Part shown: positions 1 to 8,614 of the stretch, one piece after another
Layout of the letters: the number at the start of each line of letters is the position of its first letter
Numbering within the stretch: the stretch's first letter is position 1
From: Bacillota bacterium
GTDB lineage: Bacteria > Bacillota > Dehalobacteriia > UBA4068
Direction of reading: 5' to 3'
NCBI GenBank assembly: GCA_009778255.1
Contig: WRKD01000220.1
Coordinates: 1 to 25,112, forward strand
Length of the DNA stretch: 25,112 bases
The notes under the pieces: model-generated
What the model was told of the DNA's origin: nothing
What the model saw: the letters and a program-made list of their open reading frames with translations, nothing else
Database searches by the model: none
Made by a program: the position numbers and the translations under genes

Positions 1-9
1 GAGGTCTGA

Positions 10-77
10 GCTAGTGCCGCGATGTATCATCGCGAGCAATAGCTACGTGCATACCAGTGGTTTTGCCTCAGGCAAAA
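10..77. repeat. two hairpins in non-coding sequence downstream of the capA-like gene
   Basis: The first 166 bases hold no gene that I can support. A near-perfect inverted repeat lies at 10-43: arms 18-24 and 28-34 (CGCGATG/CATCGCG) around a TAT loop, extended outward by 10-17 and 36-43 with one mismatch and one bulged base. A second small hairpin has arms at 61-67 and 71-77 (TTTTGCC/GGCAAAA). Neither is followed by a T-run on either strand, so neither is a convincing intrinsic terminator. The first could be a dispersed intergenic repeat or a processing site. Confidence 0.5.
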
Positions 78-166
78 GCCTGGGAGGTCAACATTCAACA
101 CTCAGCACTTGCGGTCGAAGACAGCGTTAGTATTTACTTGAAAGCGAAACTATTTGCCGCGTATAA

Positions 167-1387
167 TCAGTTGCTTGGCCTGCCCAAAACCGGCTGAAAA
201 TTATTATATCCGCTACCGCTATATGTTTCCGCCTCAATTAAATCATATATAGAATGGTCCAGCAGGCGTAGTTCATCATCCATAAAGAATGTTTGTCGCA
301 AAATGATGGTTTCTTTAAACGGCTTAAGTGAACCGCCATAAACGAAATTACCCAAGCTATAAGCTATTAGCCTCTCTCGATAAATATCGACTCTTTGCAA
401 GCTATGAGAGTGATGCCCAATTAATAAATTAGCTCCGTTATCAATGGTCTGCCGCGCTAGCTGCTCTTGATAAGCGCTTGGTTCAGGAGCATATTCCTCT
501 CCCCAATGAAAAGTTACTATCATAAGATCAGATTTTTTTACTGTTTGCGCTAAATCATCTTTTATGGCATGCGCTATGGTCTTTAAATCCTGCTCTGTTT
601 GAAGCCTGCCCACTAAACAATAGCCAAGTAAAGCTACAATATAACCCTTAACTTCCATATAAGCAATGCTGTCGTAGCCAAAGGAATGAATTCCTGCAGC
701 GGCAAGGGCCTGTAATGTATCTTCAAAACCTTTTTCACCAAAATCATGAGTATGATTATTGGCCACATTAACCGCATTTATACCGCCGCTTACATAGATA
801 TTAACATAATTGGGGTCACTTTTAAACCAAAATACTCTGTCGCCATTTTTTTTTCGCGCATGCTCATAACGAGTAAAAACACTTTCACAATTAGCTATAT
901 TAATATCGCCGGTGGCAAACACTTCTTTAACATTGGCAAAAAAATAACTATATGGTTTATTCAGAGTATGGATATAATATTCAAAACTATCTGTAGGCGC
1001 CCGATTAATATCGCTGGCTAGAATACAATCGCCAACCGCATTAATAGTAATTGTGGTAAAGCTTTTTTGCGGTATAACAGGCGGCTTTGTTAAGAAAGAG
1101 TTTTGTGGCGCCAATAATTCCTCTATGATATTTTTATTGGCAGATACCCACTTTGGCCCAGGTTCCAAAATCATAGGGGATTGTATTGCAGCTTGTTCTG
1201 CTACCATATCCATAGGGGGCCATATTTTGGCATGAAAAAAATCAGCCATAAAAAGGGCGAAGTTAAGCGCGCCCATACTTAAGGCATATGCCAAAAATAA
1301 CATTATTAGCAGAAATGCGGCTACAGCCAACCAATCTCTTGCCCCGGTATTTTTATTTGTCAACTTCTTAACGCTATTTTGCGTCAT
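167..1387 (-). CDS. CapA family (PGA_cap) membrane-anchored metallophosphatase-like protein
   Basis: This 406-aa protein has one hydrophobic segment near the N-terminus (about residues 19-48) and then a CapA/PGA_cap domain. Visible motifs are VGD (118-120), NCE (166-168), NNHxxDFG (210-217), FHWGEE (293-298), GHHSH (324-328) and SLGNF (344-348), which match the metal-binding pattern of the calcineurin-like CapA fold. The family is named for poly-gamma-glutamate capsule synthesis, but many members stand alone, as here, with no capB or capC nearby, so a capsule role is not supported. The catalytic domain probably lies outside the membrane. It follows cysS by about 40 bases on the same strand, so it is probably the last gene of the gltX-cysS unit. 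The ribosome binding site (AGGT) is weak and the start is therefore less certain. Confidence 0.85.
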   Translation of the reverse strand: MTQNSVKKLTNKNTGARDWLAVAAFLLIMLFLAYALSMGALNFALFMADFFHAKIWPPMDMVAEQAAIQSPMILEPGPKWVSANKNIIEELLAPQNSFLTKPPVIPQKSFTTITINAVGDCILASDINRAPTDSFEYYIHTLNKPYSYFFANVKEVFATGDINIANCESVFTRYEHARKKNGDRVFWFKSDPNYVNIYVSGGINAVNVANNHTHDFGEKGFEDTLQALAAAGIHSFGYDSIAYMEVKGYIVALLGYCLVGRLQTEQDLKTIAHAIKDDLAQTVKKSDLMIVTFHWGEEYAPEPSAYQEQLARQTIDNGANLLIGHHSHSLQRVDIYRERLIAYSLGNFVYGGSLKPFKETIILRQTFFMDDELRLLDHSIYDLIEAETYSGSGYNNFQPVLGRPSN

Positions 1388-1427
1388 GAGTTATATACCT
1401 GGAATAATTATTGTGATAATGTGGGTT

Positions 1428-2831
1428 TTATTGTCTTTTCCATCTAACCCCTTGATGCGTATCTTCTATAATTATGCCCAACTCTTTCAATCCATTACGT
1501 ATAGCATCGGCAGTTGCCCAGTCCTTTTTAGCTCTGGAGAGTTCCCGCACCCTAAGCAATAATTCCAGCAACGACTCTTCTAAGCCCTCTTTTTCCGGTA
1601 CTACAGGTTTTATCATACCCAGCACTGTTTCATAATCGTCAAACAGCAGCTTAGCTGCCTCTACATCGGCTTTCGCAGGAAGTATTTTAGCATTCAAATA
1701 GCTGTTAAGCTCATGGCAGAAAGAAAAAATAGCCGAAATAGCCAACGAGGTATTGAAATCATCGTCCATTGCGGCAATAAATTCCTCCCGCGCCGCTTTA
1801 CAACACTCTAGCAGTCTGGCAGGAGTGTCTACTGCCTGTTCCTTTGCTTCTTCTAAAAGAAGTAAACTATTGCGTATGCGCTCTAGGCTTTTAGCCGCCA
1901 CAGCCAGCTTATCGTCGGCGAAATCTAGGGGGCTGCGATAATGAGTGCTCAATAGATAATAACGCACAACATCTCCGGAAAATTTAGCTAAAATTTCCCG
2001 TAATAGAAAGAAATTTCCCAAACTTTTGCTCATTTTTTCTGCGTTTACGGTAATAAAACCGTTATGCAGCCAATAATGGGCAAAACCAGCTCCGTTAGCC
2101 GCCCGGCTTTGAGCTATTTCATTCTCGTGATGAGGAAACACCAAATCTGCTCCACCGCCGTGTATATCAAAATCGGCGCCTAAATACTTGCAGCTCATGG
2201 CAGAGCATTCAATATGCCAACCGGGGCGACCATAGCCCCAAGGGCTTTCCCAAGCAGGTTCTTGGGGCTTAGCTGCCTTCCATAAGGCAAAATCCAAGGG
2301 GTCGCGCTTGGCTTCGCCTGGCAAAACTCTGGCGCCGCTGCGCATTTCATCTATATCCCGTCCGGAAAGTTCACCGTAAGCTAAAAAAGAGCGAACATCA
2401 AAATACACATCTCCTGCCGCTTCATAAGCGTGTTCGTGAGCTATAATATCTTCTATCATAGATATGATTTCTTTCATATGCGAGCTGACACGAGGATGTA
2501 TATTAGCAGGTAGTACATTTAAAGCTTGGGCATCTTCAAAATAAGCTGCAATATATTTTTCCGTTAATGCCTGAAGGCTGCTTTTCTCTTCTTCACAACG
2601 CCGAATGATCTTATCGTCTACATCGGTAAAATTCTGCACATATGTTACATCAAAGCCCCGCCATATAAAGTAGCGGCGGATAGTATCGAATACCACCAAT
2701 GGCCGGGCATTGCCCAGATGTATATAATTGTACACCGTAGGGCCACAGCAATACATGCCCACCTGACCTTGCTTAAGAGGGATGAATTCTTCTTTACGCC
2801 GTGATTTAGTGTTATATAGTTTAATAGCCAT
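1428..2831 (-). CDS. cysS: cysteine--tRNA ligase
   Basis: Class I aminoacyl-tRNA synthetase that charges tRNA-Cys in the cytoplasm. The length of 467 aa is normal for the family. The HIGH-type signature appears as HLGN (38-41) and the second signature as KMSKS (266-270). The expected zinc ligands are visible: C29 in CCGPTVY, C209 in WHIECS, and H234 and E238 in HHENE. The start ATG lies one base after the gltX stop codon, with GGAGG inside the end of gltX, so the two are translated from one message. No truncation or missing residue is apparent. Confidence 0.97.
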   Translation of the reverse strand: MAIKLYNTKSRRKEEFIPLKQGQVGMYCCGPTVYNYIHLGNARPLVVFDTIRRYFIWRGFDVTYVQNFTDVDDKIIRRCEEEKSSLQALTEKYIAAYFEDAQALNVLPANIHPRVSSHMKEIISMIEDIIAHEHAYEAAGDVYFDVRSFLAYGELSGRDIDEMRSGARVLPGEAKRDPLDFALWKAAKPQEPAWESPWGYGRPGWHIECSAMSCKYLGADFDIHGGGADLVFPHHENEIAQSRAANGAGFAHYWLHNGFITVNAEKMSKSLGNFFLLREILAKFSGDVVRYYLLSTHYRSPLDFADDKLAVAAKSLERIRNSLLLLEEAKEQAVDTPARLLECCKAAREEFIAAMDDDFNTSLAISAIFSFCHELNSYLNAKILPAKADVEAAKLLFDDYETVLGMIKPVVPEKEGLEESLLELLLRVRELSRAKKDWATADAIRNGLKELGIIIEDTHQGVRWKRQ

Positions 2832-2832
2832 A

Positions 2833-4266
2833 CTAAGCCTCCAAATATTTCAGTCTCTTAAGTAAGTTTTTCTTGCCAATAAGAGCTGCAAGTTTATCTA
2901 AATCCGGTCCATGCATACAACCGGTGATGGCAACACGCAGTACCATGAAGAGGGCGGCGCCTTTGGCGCCGGTTTCTTTACCCGCCTGCTTTATGGCTTC
3001 CTTAATAGCGGGAGCGGTAAATTCTTCCTCGCTTAAAGCTTCGACATGTTCGCTGAAAGCGCAAATTAAGCGCGCTACATGTTCTTGATTCAACACGGCA
3101 GCTGCCTTTTCATCCATGTCGGGAAGCGGCCCTCCCTCTATGAGGTGCAAATAATCCTTAACTTGGGCAAAGGTTTCCAGATGAGTAGCTAAAGTTTCGG
3201 CTAATAGCACAATGCGTTTTTCGTCAAAATCTACCGGCAAATAAGGGGTAATTCCCGCCGCTATTTCCTCTGTTGACAAAGCATGCAAATACTGGGCATT
3301 AAGCCAGCGTAGTTTAGCTATATCGAATACCGCCGGGCTTTTAGAAACACGGTTTAAAGAAAACTGCTCTTTTAGCTGTTCCATACTTAAAAGCTCTTGC
3401 TCTCCTTCAGGGCTCCAGCCTAAAAGCGCCAAAAAATTGACCAGCGCTTGGGGTAAAAAACCCTCTTCCCTATAGTTGACCACCGATACCGAGCCATGGC
3501 GTTTACTCATTTTACTATGATCGGGGCCTAAAATTAAAGATACATGGGCGAAAATAGGCGGCGGATACTTTAAGGCCAAATATATCAATAATTGCCGGGG
3601 CGTATTGGGCAAATGCTCTTCTCCGCGCACTATATGGGTGATCTGCATTTGATGATCATCCACCACGGCGGCGAAATTGTAGGTGGGCAGGCCGTCCGAT
3701 TTAAGTATCACGAAATCGCCGCCTATTTCATCGCTATTAACAATCACCCTTCCACGCACCACATCTTCGATTATCAGCTCCTGATGGGGTGGTACGGCAA
3801 AGCGCACTACCGGCTTAAGGCCCGCTGCTTCTTTGGCCAAGTGTTCCTCAGCTGTTAAATGAAGGCAAGCTCCGTTATAGTGAGGAGTATCGCCGGCAAC
3901 CTGCTGAGCTATGCGTACTTCTTCCAATTCCTCTTCTGAGCAATAGCATTTATAAGCATAGCCCATCTCGATCAGTTGTTGAGCCGCCTTAACATAAAGA
4001 GGCAAACGTTCCGTTTGCCGGTAAGGGCCAAATTCCCCGCCTGCCCCTATGCCCTCGTTCCATTCTATGCCCAGCCAGCGCAAGCTCTCGATAATGTTTT
4101 GTTCAGATTCCCTGCTGGAACGTTCTAAATCTGTATCTTCCACACGTAGAACAAAATCTCCCTTTGCCCCGGCGGCAAATAAATAATTAAACAAAGCCGA
4201 GCGCGCCCCGCCAATATGCAAAGGCCCGGTAGGGCTGGGCGCAAAACGAACACGTATTTTGTTCAT
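2833..4266 (-). CDS. gltX: glutamate--tRNA ligase
   Basis: Class I synthetase that charges tRNA-Glu, and in many Bacillota also mischarges tRNA-Gln for later amidation. It has 477 aa, a normal length. The N-terminus carries the FAPSPTGPLHIGGARSAL block (HIGH equivalent at 17-20), and KMSKR is at 252-256. The ATG is preceded by GAGGAGG at good spacing. It is the first gene of a gltX-cysS-capA-like unit, with its own candidate promoter about 100 bases upstream. I do not see a T-box leader in the roughly 90-base 5' untranslated region. Confidence 0.97.
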   Translation of the reverse strand: MNKIRVRFAPSPTGPLHIGGARSALFNYLFAAGAKGDFVLRVEDTDLERSSRESEQNIIESLRWLGIEWNEGIGAGGEFGPYRQTERLPLYVKAAQQLIEMGYAYKCYCSEEELEEVRIAQQVAGDTPHYNGACLHLTAEEHLAKEAAGLKPVVRFAVPPHQELIIEDVVRGRVIVNSDEIGGDFVILKSDGLPTYNFAAVVDDHQMQITHIVRGEEHLPNTPRQLLIYLALKYPPPIFAHVSLILGPDHSKMSKRHGSVSVVNYREEGFLPQALVNFLALLGWSPEGEQELLSMEQLKEQFSLNRVSKSPAVFDIAKLRWLNAQYLHALSTEEIAAGITPYLPVDFDEKRIVLLAETLATHLETFAQVKDYLHLIEGGPLPDMDEKAAAVLNQEHVARLICAFSEHVEALSEEEFTAPAIKEAIKQAGKETGAKGAALFMVLRVAITGCMHGPDLDKLAALIGKKNLLKRLKYLEA

Positions 4267-4362
4267 ATATCCTCCTCAATACTTTTGCCTCTCCTCACAA
4301 AGCCCCTTTCACTGGCTGGGGGGTAGCCGCAAGGCTGGGCGTTATTGTTGTGATGATAAATA

Positions 4363-4391
4363 ATTCTACCACACTGCATAAGGAAATGCAA
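4363..4391 (-). promoter_or_regulatory. candidate promoter of the gltX-cysS unit
   Basis: On the minus strand a -35 hexamer TTGCAT (4386-4391) and a -10 hexamer TAGAAT (4363-4368) are separated by 17 bases, with TGG forming an extended -10. Transcription would start near 4356 and leave a GC-rich leader of about 90 bases before gltX. No T-run terminator was found between the preceding radical SAM gene and gltX, so read-through from upstream is also possible. Confidence 0.6.
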
Positions 4392-4399
4392 ATTCACTT

Positions 4400-5473
4400 C
4401 TATAGCAATTGGGCAAGTTCGTTTACAGGATCGTTCAATTCTTTTAAAAAATCGTTTCGGGTAAGCGTCATGGATGCGCCTCCCTTAAAATACACCTGCA
4501 AAGTGCCTGGCGGCAATTTTGCCGCTTCGCGCGCAATTAAAGCAGGCCAGCGCTCTTGAAGCAGATGCCATTGCTCATTTTTTTGCCCAAATAGCAGCGA
4601 GCGCTCAGTTGCGGGAAAATTTAGCAAAACCGCTTCTTCACCCACCTTTGTCAGTAGCGCTAGGGCTTGTTGTAGTGTTAAAGCCCCACGAACCAATTGA
4701 CCAAAAGCCGGATGGTAGGGCCCTGCTATTAGTGCCTGCTCTAAATATTGAGAAGGGTTTAACCCCAAGCGGATCACTGGTATGTCATGCTGTAATGCTA
4801 TAGCCAACATCCGTGCGGCAAGCAAAACAGCCTCGGTCAATTCCTGAGGTTTGTATAAACCTTTATTATACATAAATGCCAAGGGGGTATTCTGCAAAAC
4901 TAAGGTGGGATAAATACGGAAAAAATCCGCGCCTATCTCGCAGCTTTGCTTCATGGAAGATAGGCTTTTGGCTGCTGTATCTTGCGGCAGGCCGCTCATC
5001 AACTGTATGCCAAGAATAAGCCCTGCTTTGCGCACCTCTAAACAAGCCTTACAGGCGGTATCCGGGCTATAAATACGTCCGGCGGCTTTAAGTACAGCCG
5101 CATCAAAAGATTGTATACCCAATTCTAATGTGGTCACTTTATATCTAGAAAGGCGTTCTAAATTTGCGCTATCGATAGCGTCCGGACGGGTAGAAACACG
5201 AATACTATCGATAAAGCCTTCGTTTTGCGCAGGCTGAACCGCATTAAGATAAGCTTCCTGCTCATGCCAAGGCAGCGCAGTGAAACTACCTCCGTAAAAA
5301 GCCGCTTGAGCCGGGAACGGACCTTTATAAGCCAGAGTTTGTTCTTCTATAATACGGGGTGTGGGCGGCAAAGCCTGACCGCTGATACTATGCTGATCGC
5401 AATAAACGCAAGTGTAAGCGCAACCGCGCATAGGAATAAAAAAGGGTAAAATATGCCGTTTAGCCACACTCAT
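4400..5473 (-). CDS. radical SAM protein, Elp3/coproporphyrinogen-oxidase-like
   Basis: This 357-aa cytoplasmic protein has the radical SAM cluster motif CxxxCxxC at residues 18-25 (CAYTCVYC), which holds a 4Fe-4S cluster and cleaves S-adenosylmethionine. The following AFYGGSFTALP and the later ELGIQSFD and LMSGLPQDT stretches are typical of the Elp3/MiaB/HemN-like radical SAM fold. Similar stand-alone proteins occur in Clostridia, but I know of no settled substrate, so none is assigned. Its start codon overlaps the stop of the upstream TsaD-like gene by four bases (ATGA), so the two are translationally coupled. Confidence 0.85.
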   Translation of the reverse strand: MSVAKRHILPFFIPMRGCAYTCVYCDQHSISGQALPPTPRIIEEQTLAYKGPFPAQAAFYGGSFTALPWHEQEAYLNAVQPAQNEGFIDSIRVSTRPDAIDSANLERLSRYKVTTLELGIQSFDAAVLKAAGRIYSPDTACKACLEVRKAGLILGIQLMSGLPQDTAAKSLSSMKQSCEIGADFFRIYPTLVLQNTPLAFMYNKGLYKPQELTEAVLLAARMLAIALQHDIPVIRLGLNPSQYLEQALIAGPYHPAFGQLVRGALTLQQALALLTKVGEEAVLLNFPATERSLLFGQKNEQWHLLQERWPALIAREAAKLPPGTLQVYFKGGASMTLTRNDFLKELNDPVNELAQLL

Positions 5474-6420
5474 GCTCCCCCGCCTCCCTTAATTTGTTCG
5501 AGCTTTGCAGCAGCCAGCGCCCCTATACCCACTGCATTATCTCCGGCATAAGCCGGGTTGGCGAAATGCAGCTTTAAACCCTGGTTTTCTAGTTCAATTT
5601 GAGCGCGAATTAAAGTGTTGGCAGCTACCCCTCCTGTGATCAATATCTGTGAACAGTCGGCAGCTATTGCTGCTGCCTGCAAAGCCTTGCTCAAGCTTTG
5701 AGCTATATTACTAAATACCGCCTGAGCCAGCTGTACTTTATCTACTCCTTGATCAATTAAACGGCGTGCTGCGCTCTCCGGGCCGGAAAAAGACATATTC
5801 GCTCCTTTAGATGAAACTCTAAGCTTTAAGGAAGAAGGCGGGGCACTCAAAGCCAGTTGCTCCAAAGCAGGCCCCGCCGGAAAAGGCAGGCCCAGCGCCA
5901 CACCAACACGGTCAATAAATTGGCCTGCCGGCAAATCGCTACCGCCTAAAATTTTTAGATCATAACCGAAATTTTGAGGAATAGCCAGCAGCAGCTCGCT
6001 GGTACCACCGGAAAGATGCGCGGCAATAAATGGTTTTCGCCAAATAGTGCTATTGGACCAAAGCGCCGCTGCAATATGCCCTTCCTGATGTGAAAAACTC
6101 CAGCAAGGGCAAGACCAAGCTATACTTAGCAAACGGGCGGTTTGAGCGCCGGCTAAGAATACCGGCATATAAGAGTTTTCTTGCGGCCGTGGGCGAGTTG
6201 CTACGGCAATAAGGCGTGGTTTGTCTCGTAAATCACTTATTACTTCTGCCACCAAATCGGGCAGTATCTGCAGATGCTTAAACAGCGCATCGGATTGTCT
6301 AAGACCGCAAACTCCCTGCTTTACGGGCAAAAGCCGCCTCTTATCTATTAAGAGACGGCCGGAATCATCCAATAACGCTAGTGAAGTTGTATAGCAAGAA
6401 GTATCTAAAGCGAGTATCAT
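5470..6420 (-). CDS. TsaD/Kae1-like protein (O-sialoglycoprotein endopeptidase family paralogue)
   Basis: This is an ASKHA-fold protein of the Kae1/TsaD family, about 316 aa and slightly shorter than canonical TsaD. The N-terminus MILALDTSCYTTSLAL is the phosphate-1 motif. HQEGH (111-115) is the metal-binding pair, SGGTSELLL is the second phosphate motif, and ITGGVAANTLIR is near the C-terminus. In place of the usual glycine-rich TsaD segment it has a divergent ATRPRPQENSY stretch, which suggests the paralogue found near nusB in Clostridia rather than the t6A enzyme itself. I chose ATG at 6420 because GAGGA lies seven bases upstream; an in-frame TTG two codons earlier is a poorer choice. Confidence 0.8.
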   Translation of the reverse strand: MILALDTSCYTTSLALLDDSGRLLIDKRRLLPVKQGVCGLRQSDALFKHLQILPDLVAEVISDLRDKPRLIAVATRPRPQENSYMPVFLAGAQTARLLSIAWSCPCWSFSHQEGHIAAALWSNSTIWRKPFIAAHLSGGTSELLLAIPQNFGYDLKILGGSDLPAGQFIDRVGVALGLPFPAGPALEQLALSAPPSSLKLRVSSKGANMSFSGPESAARRLIDQGVDKVQLAQAVFSNIAQSLSKALQAAAIAADCSQILITGGVAANTLIRAQIELENQGLKLHFANPAYAGDNAVGIGALAAAKLEQIKGGGGA

Positions 6421-6443
6421 GACCAATTCCTCTTACTTCAATT

Positions 6444-6890
6444 TTATGTCTTTTGGTTTACGGCGTCTAGTACTGCGTTTACAAAAGCCGGGCTCGCGTT
6501 GTCGCCAAATTTTTTGGCTAATTCTACAGCTTCATTGATCACAATATTAAATGGAGTTGAGCTGCTTAGCTCACTTAAAGCCAAACGTAAAATAGCTACA
6601 TCTATATTAAACAACCGATCAAAATCCCAGTCGCGGCTATGCGCGGCTATAAATTTATCGGAAACTTTTTCCAGCGCACGGGCATTTTGCACCAATTGAC
6701 GCGCAAAAGCTGCACTATCTTGCGATAAATTTAAAGAGTTTAAGGTATATTCCACCGCCTGCTCTTCATTGCTGCCAAAACTAACTTGATACAGAATCAC
6801 CAGCGCCGCTTCACGGGCTCTACGCCGCTTGGAAAGGGCAAAACCTTCAAAATCTTCAGTAAAGGTTTTGTCATTATACTCCTTACTCAT
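6444..6890 (-). CDS. nusB: transcription antitermination factor NusB
   Basis: This 148-aa all-helical protein matches NusB in length and pattern: SKRRRAREAALVILYQVSF at the start, DWDFDRLFNIDVAILRLALSE in the middle and NIVINEAVELAKKFGDN followed by FVNAVLD near the end. NusB with NusE (S10) binds boxA in rRNA leaders and promotes antitermination. Compared with most NusB proteins it carries an extra N-terminal stretch of about 20 residues. It starts eight bases after the DUF2273 stop, with AGGGG before the ATG. Confidence 0.93.
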   Translation of the reverse strand: MSKEYNDKTFTEDFEGFALSKRRRAREAALVILYQVSFGSNEEQAVEYTLNSLNLSQDSAAFARQLVQNARALEKVSDKFIAAHSRDWDFDRLFNIDVAILRLALSELSSSTPFNIVINEAVELAKKFGDNASPAFVNAVLDAVNQKT

Positions 6891-6898
6891 AAAAACCC

Positions 6899-7114
6899 CT
6901 AGTTTTTAAATATATCGTCTGTAGATTGGCGATGATTAATTTTCATATCTATCCTTTTTCCCAAATAAAAGCCAAGCGCTATACAAATACAAATAAATAA
7001 TGCTTCTAGGAATCCAAAGCTTATAACAAATAAAGCGAAAACAAGACCGCCAAGTACGCCAATAATTTTCCCTTTATGATTGTGCCATAATTTTATAAAA
7101 AACTCCGCCTCCAT
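6899..7114 (-). CDS. DUF2273 small integral membrane protein
   Basis: This 71-aa protein has two closely spaced hydrophobic segments (about residues 16-37 and 38-52), followed by a short charged tail. DUF2273 proteins are routinely encoded directly after amaP in Bacillota asp23 operons, which is its position here. The molecular role is not established; association with the AmaP-Asp23 envelope stress complex is an inference from the gene order. A strong AAGGAGG precedes the ATG. Confidence 0.85.
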   Translation of the reverse strand: MEAEFFIKLWHNHKGKIIGVLGGLVFALFVISFGFLEALFICICIALGFYLGKRIDMKINHRQSTDDIFKN

Positions 7115-7164
7115 TTGCTTTACCTCCTTGCTATACTTGTTAGATACAGCTAATTCTTTTACGC

Positions 7165-7752
7165 TTATTCTTCCGGCATATTTTGAGTAATTTTTTGATC
7201 ATGACCCAGAACAGGTTTATAAGATTTACCTTCTACTGTAGATATTAATACAGTAACCTCACCCACCACAAGCCCGGTTACCATCTGAAGTTGCTCTTTC
7301 ACAGCTGTTTGTACCGCAGTGGCTGTTTCCGGCACATTCATCTCATGAGGCAAGGCTATTTGCAAACTAATACCCAAACCATTATTAGCGGCGTTTAGAC
7401 GAGATTTTACTTCTTTTACTCCATCAACAGTAAGCGCAGCTCTATGCACCACACTATCTACAGCCTGCAAGCTAATATTAACCTGCCCGCCCTCACTTTT
7501 ACCTATAACTATCTGTTGTGGCGCAGATTTTTTTGCTAAAGATACAAACAAGCTCAACATACCGCATAATAAAAGTACCACGGCTGCCAGTAATAGCCAC
7601 CAAAAATAATCGGAAAGGGTAAGTAACTTATACAGCCTATCCACACTAAAGCGGGCTTCCTCTGGTCTTAAGGCGCATACTCCAACGGCTGCCGCAACAG
7701 TTATCAAGCCCAAACTCCATAAAAACAGTAAAAAACGCCGTAAAATATTCAT
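7165..7752 (-). CDS. amaP: alkaline shock response membrane anchor protein
   Basis: This protein of about 195 aa has two N-terminal membrane segments (roughly residues 5-25 and 46-72) and a C-terminal cytoplasmic domain resembling Asp23/Gls24 (KSEGGQVNISLQAVDSVV and following). In Staphylococcus, AmaP anchors Asp23 to the membrane, and the adjacent asp23 gene supports the same here. The frame is open further upstream to 7854, but I chose ATG at 7752 because GGAGGAG lies just before it and the longer N-terminus is not hydrophobic and falls in an inverted-repeat region. Confidence 0.85.
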   Translation of the reverse strand: MNILRRFLLFLWSLGLITVAAAVGVCALRPEEARFSVDRLYKLLTLSDYFWWLLLAAVVLLLCGMLSLFVSLAKKSAPQQIVIGKSEGGQVNISLQAVDSVVHRAALTVDGVKEVKSRLNAANNGLGISLQIALPHEMNVPETATAVQTAVKEQLQMVTGLVVGEVTVLISTVEGKSYKPVLGHDQKITQNMPEE

Positions 7753-7828
7753 AAAATCTCCTCCTACAAACCTTATATAAAAACGCCGGTAATAAACAAA
7801 TATATGCTCATAAACCCTTTCTTGCTCA

Positions 7829-7882
7829 TTACGCGCTTGACACGGAATATTCAACTTATAATATTCCGGGTCAAGCTCGTAA
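7829..7882. repeat. 23-bp imperfect inverted repeat between asp23 and amaP
   Basis: Arms 7829-7851 and 7860-7882 are reverse complements with two mismatches, around an eight-base loop (CAACTTAT). In the asp23-amaP transcript this would fold into a long hairpin directly after the asp23 stop. No T-run follows on the minus strand, so it is not a standard terminator for asp23. It could stabilise the asp23 message or be cut by RNase III to uncouple asp23 from amaP. Confidence 0.7.
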
Positions 7883-7911
7883 CTTTTTATTTTTATTTAT
7901 CTAAATTACTA

Positions 7912-8319
7912 TTATTCTTCTGTTTTTTCCGCTTTGGGATTGCCCTGAGGAAAAGTTACTCCCTGGACATGCACATTTATGGCGTTTACTGTAAGTCCGG
8001 TCATGCTTTCTACAGCATTTTTAACCCTGTTTTGCACATTTGAAGCCACATTAGTGATGCTGGTACCATATTCTACAATACAAAAAATCTCGATAGTAGC
8101 ATCGGTCTCCCCAACCTCGACCTTTACACCTTTCGTAAGATTTTTACGCCCTAACATCTCTGCTATACCTCCAGCCACGCCACCACTCATGCCGGCAATA
8201 CCTTCTACATCTGCCGCAGCTAAGCCGGCAATGGTAGCAACAACATCGTTGGCTATCTTAACCGCACCTATACTAGTTCCTTCCAAAACATTTTCCGAGA
8301 TTTTTTCTTCATTTTCCAT
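7912..8319 (-). CDS. asp23: Asp23/Gls24 family envelope stress response protein
   Basis: This 135-aa protein belongs to the Asp23/Gls24 (DUF322) family. Typical segments are GAVKIANDVVATIAGLAAADVEGI, an internal VEVGETDATIEIFCIVEYG, and NVQNRVKNAVESMTGLTVNAINVHVQGV. It is a soluble, abundant envelope-stress protein expected to be held at the membrane by AmaP, encoded next. ATG at 8319 was chosen over one eleven codons upstream because GGAGGG sits eight bases before it. First gene of the operon leading through amaP, DUF2273 and nusB. Confidence 0.93.
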   Translation of the reverse strand: MENEEKISENVLEGTSIGAVKIANDVVATIAGLAAADVEGIAGMSGGVAGGIAEMLGRKNLTKGVKVEVGETDATIEIFCIVEYGTSITNVASNVQNRVKNAVESMTGLTVNAINVHVQGVTFPQGNPKAEKTEE

Positions 8320-8381
8320 ATCAATTTCCCTCCTCTTCTTCAAAATAATCATTTAGTAAATAATAGCAACTTTATTTTAGT

Positions 8382-8430
8382 TTATGCATACCGTTGATGC
8401 TAACAACCCATACTGAAGCGATATGCATAA
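8382..8430 (-). promoter_or_regulatory. leader hairpin in the asp23 operon 5' untranslated region
   Basis: Arms 8382-8392 and 8420-8430 can pair over 11 bp with one G-U, around a 27-base loop. Each arm contains the self-complementary octamer TATGCATA. The structure lies between the candidate promoter near 8460 and the asp23 start at 8319. It could be an mRNA 5' stabiliser or a pair of operator half-sites; the sequence does not distinguish these. Confidence 0.45.
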
Positions 8431-8444
8431 AACGTCTGTAGATT

Positions 8445-8473
8445 ATTATATCATGGATGAATGCTCTTATCAA
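8445..8473 (-). promoter_or_regulatory. sigma-A-type promoter of the asp23 operon
   Basis: On the minus strand TTGATA (8468-8473) and a perfect TATAAT (8445-8450) are spaced 17 bases apart, with TGA as an extended -10. Predicted start near 8438, giving a leader of about 120 bases before asp23. Confidence 0.75.
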
Positions 8474-8572
8474 ATAAAATTATACCAATACAGATGGTAT
8501 TTTTATATATTTGAAATGCATAATAATTTTTGGTATTTCTCTTGTTTTTTCAAAATCACTAAGGAAAAGAAC

Positions 8573-8601
8573 TTGCTTTTTTTTCAGGCATATGCTATAT
8601 T
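8573..8601 (+). promoter_or_regulatory. promoter of tRNA-Leu
   Basis: TTGCTT (8573-8578) and TATATT (8596-8601) are spaced 17 bases apart, with TGC forming an extended -10. The predicted start lies a few bases before the mature tRNA 5' end at 8615. Confidence 0.7.
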
Positions 8602-8614
8602 ATTTGTTGTGAAT

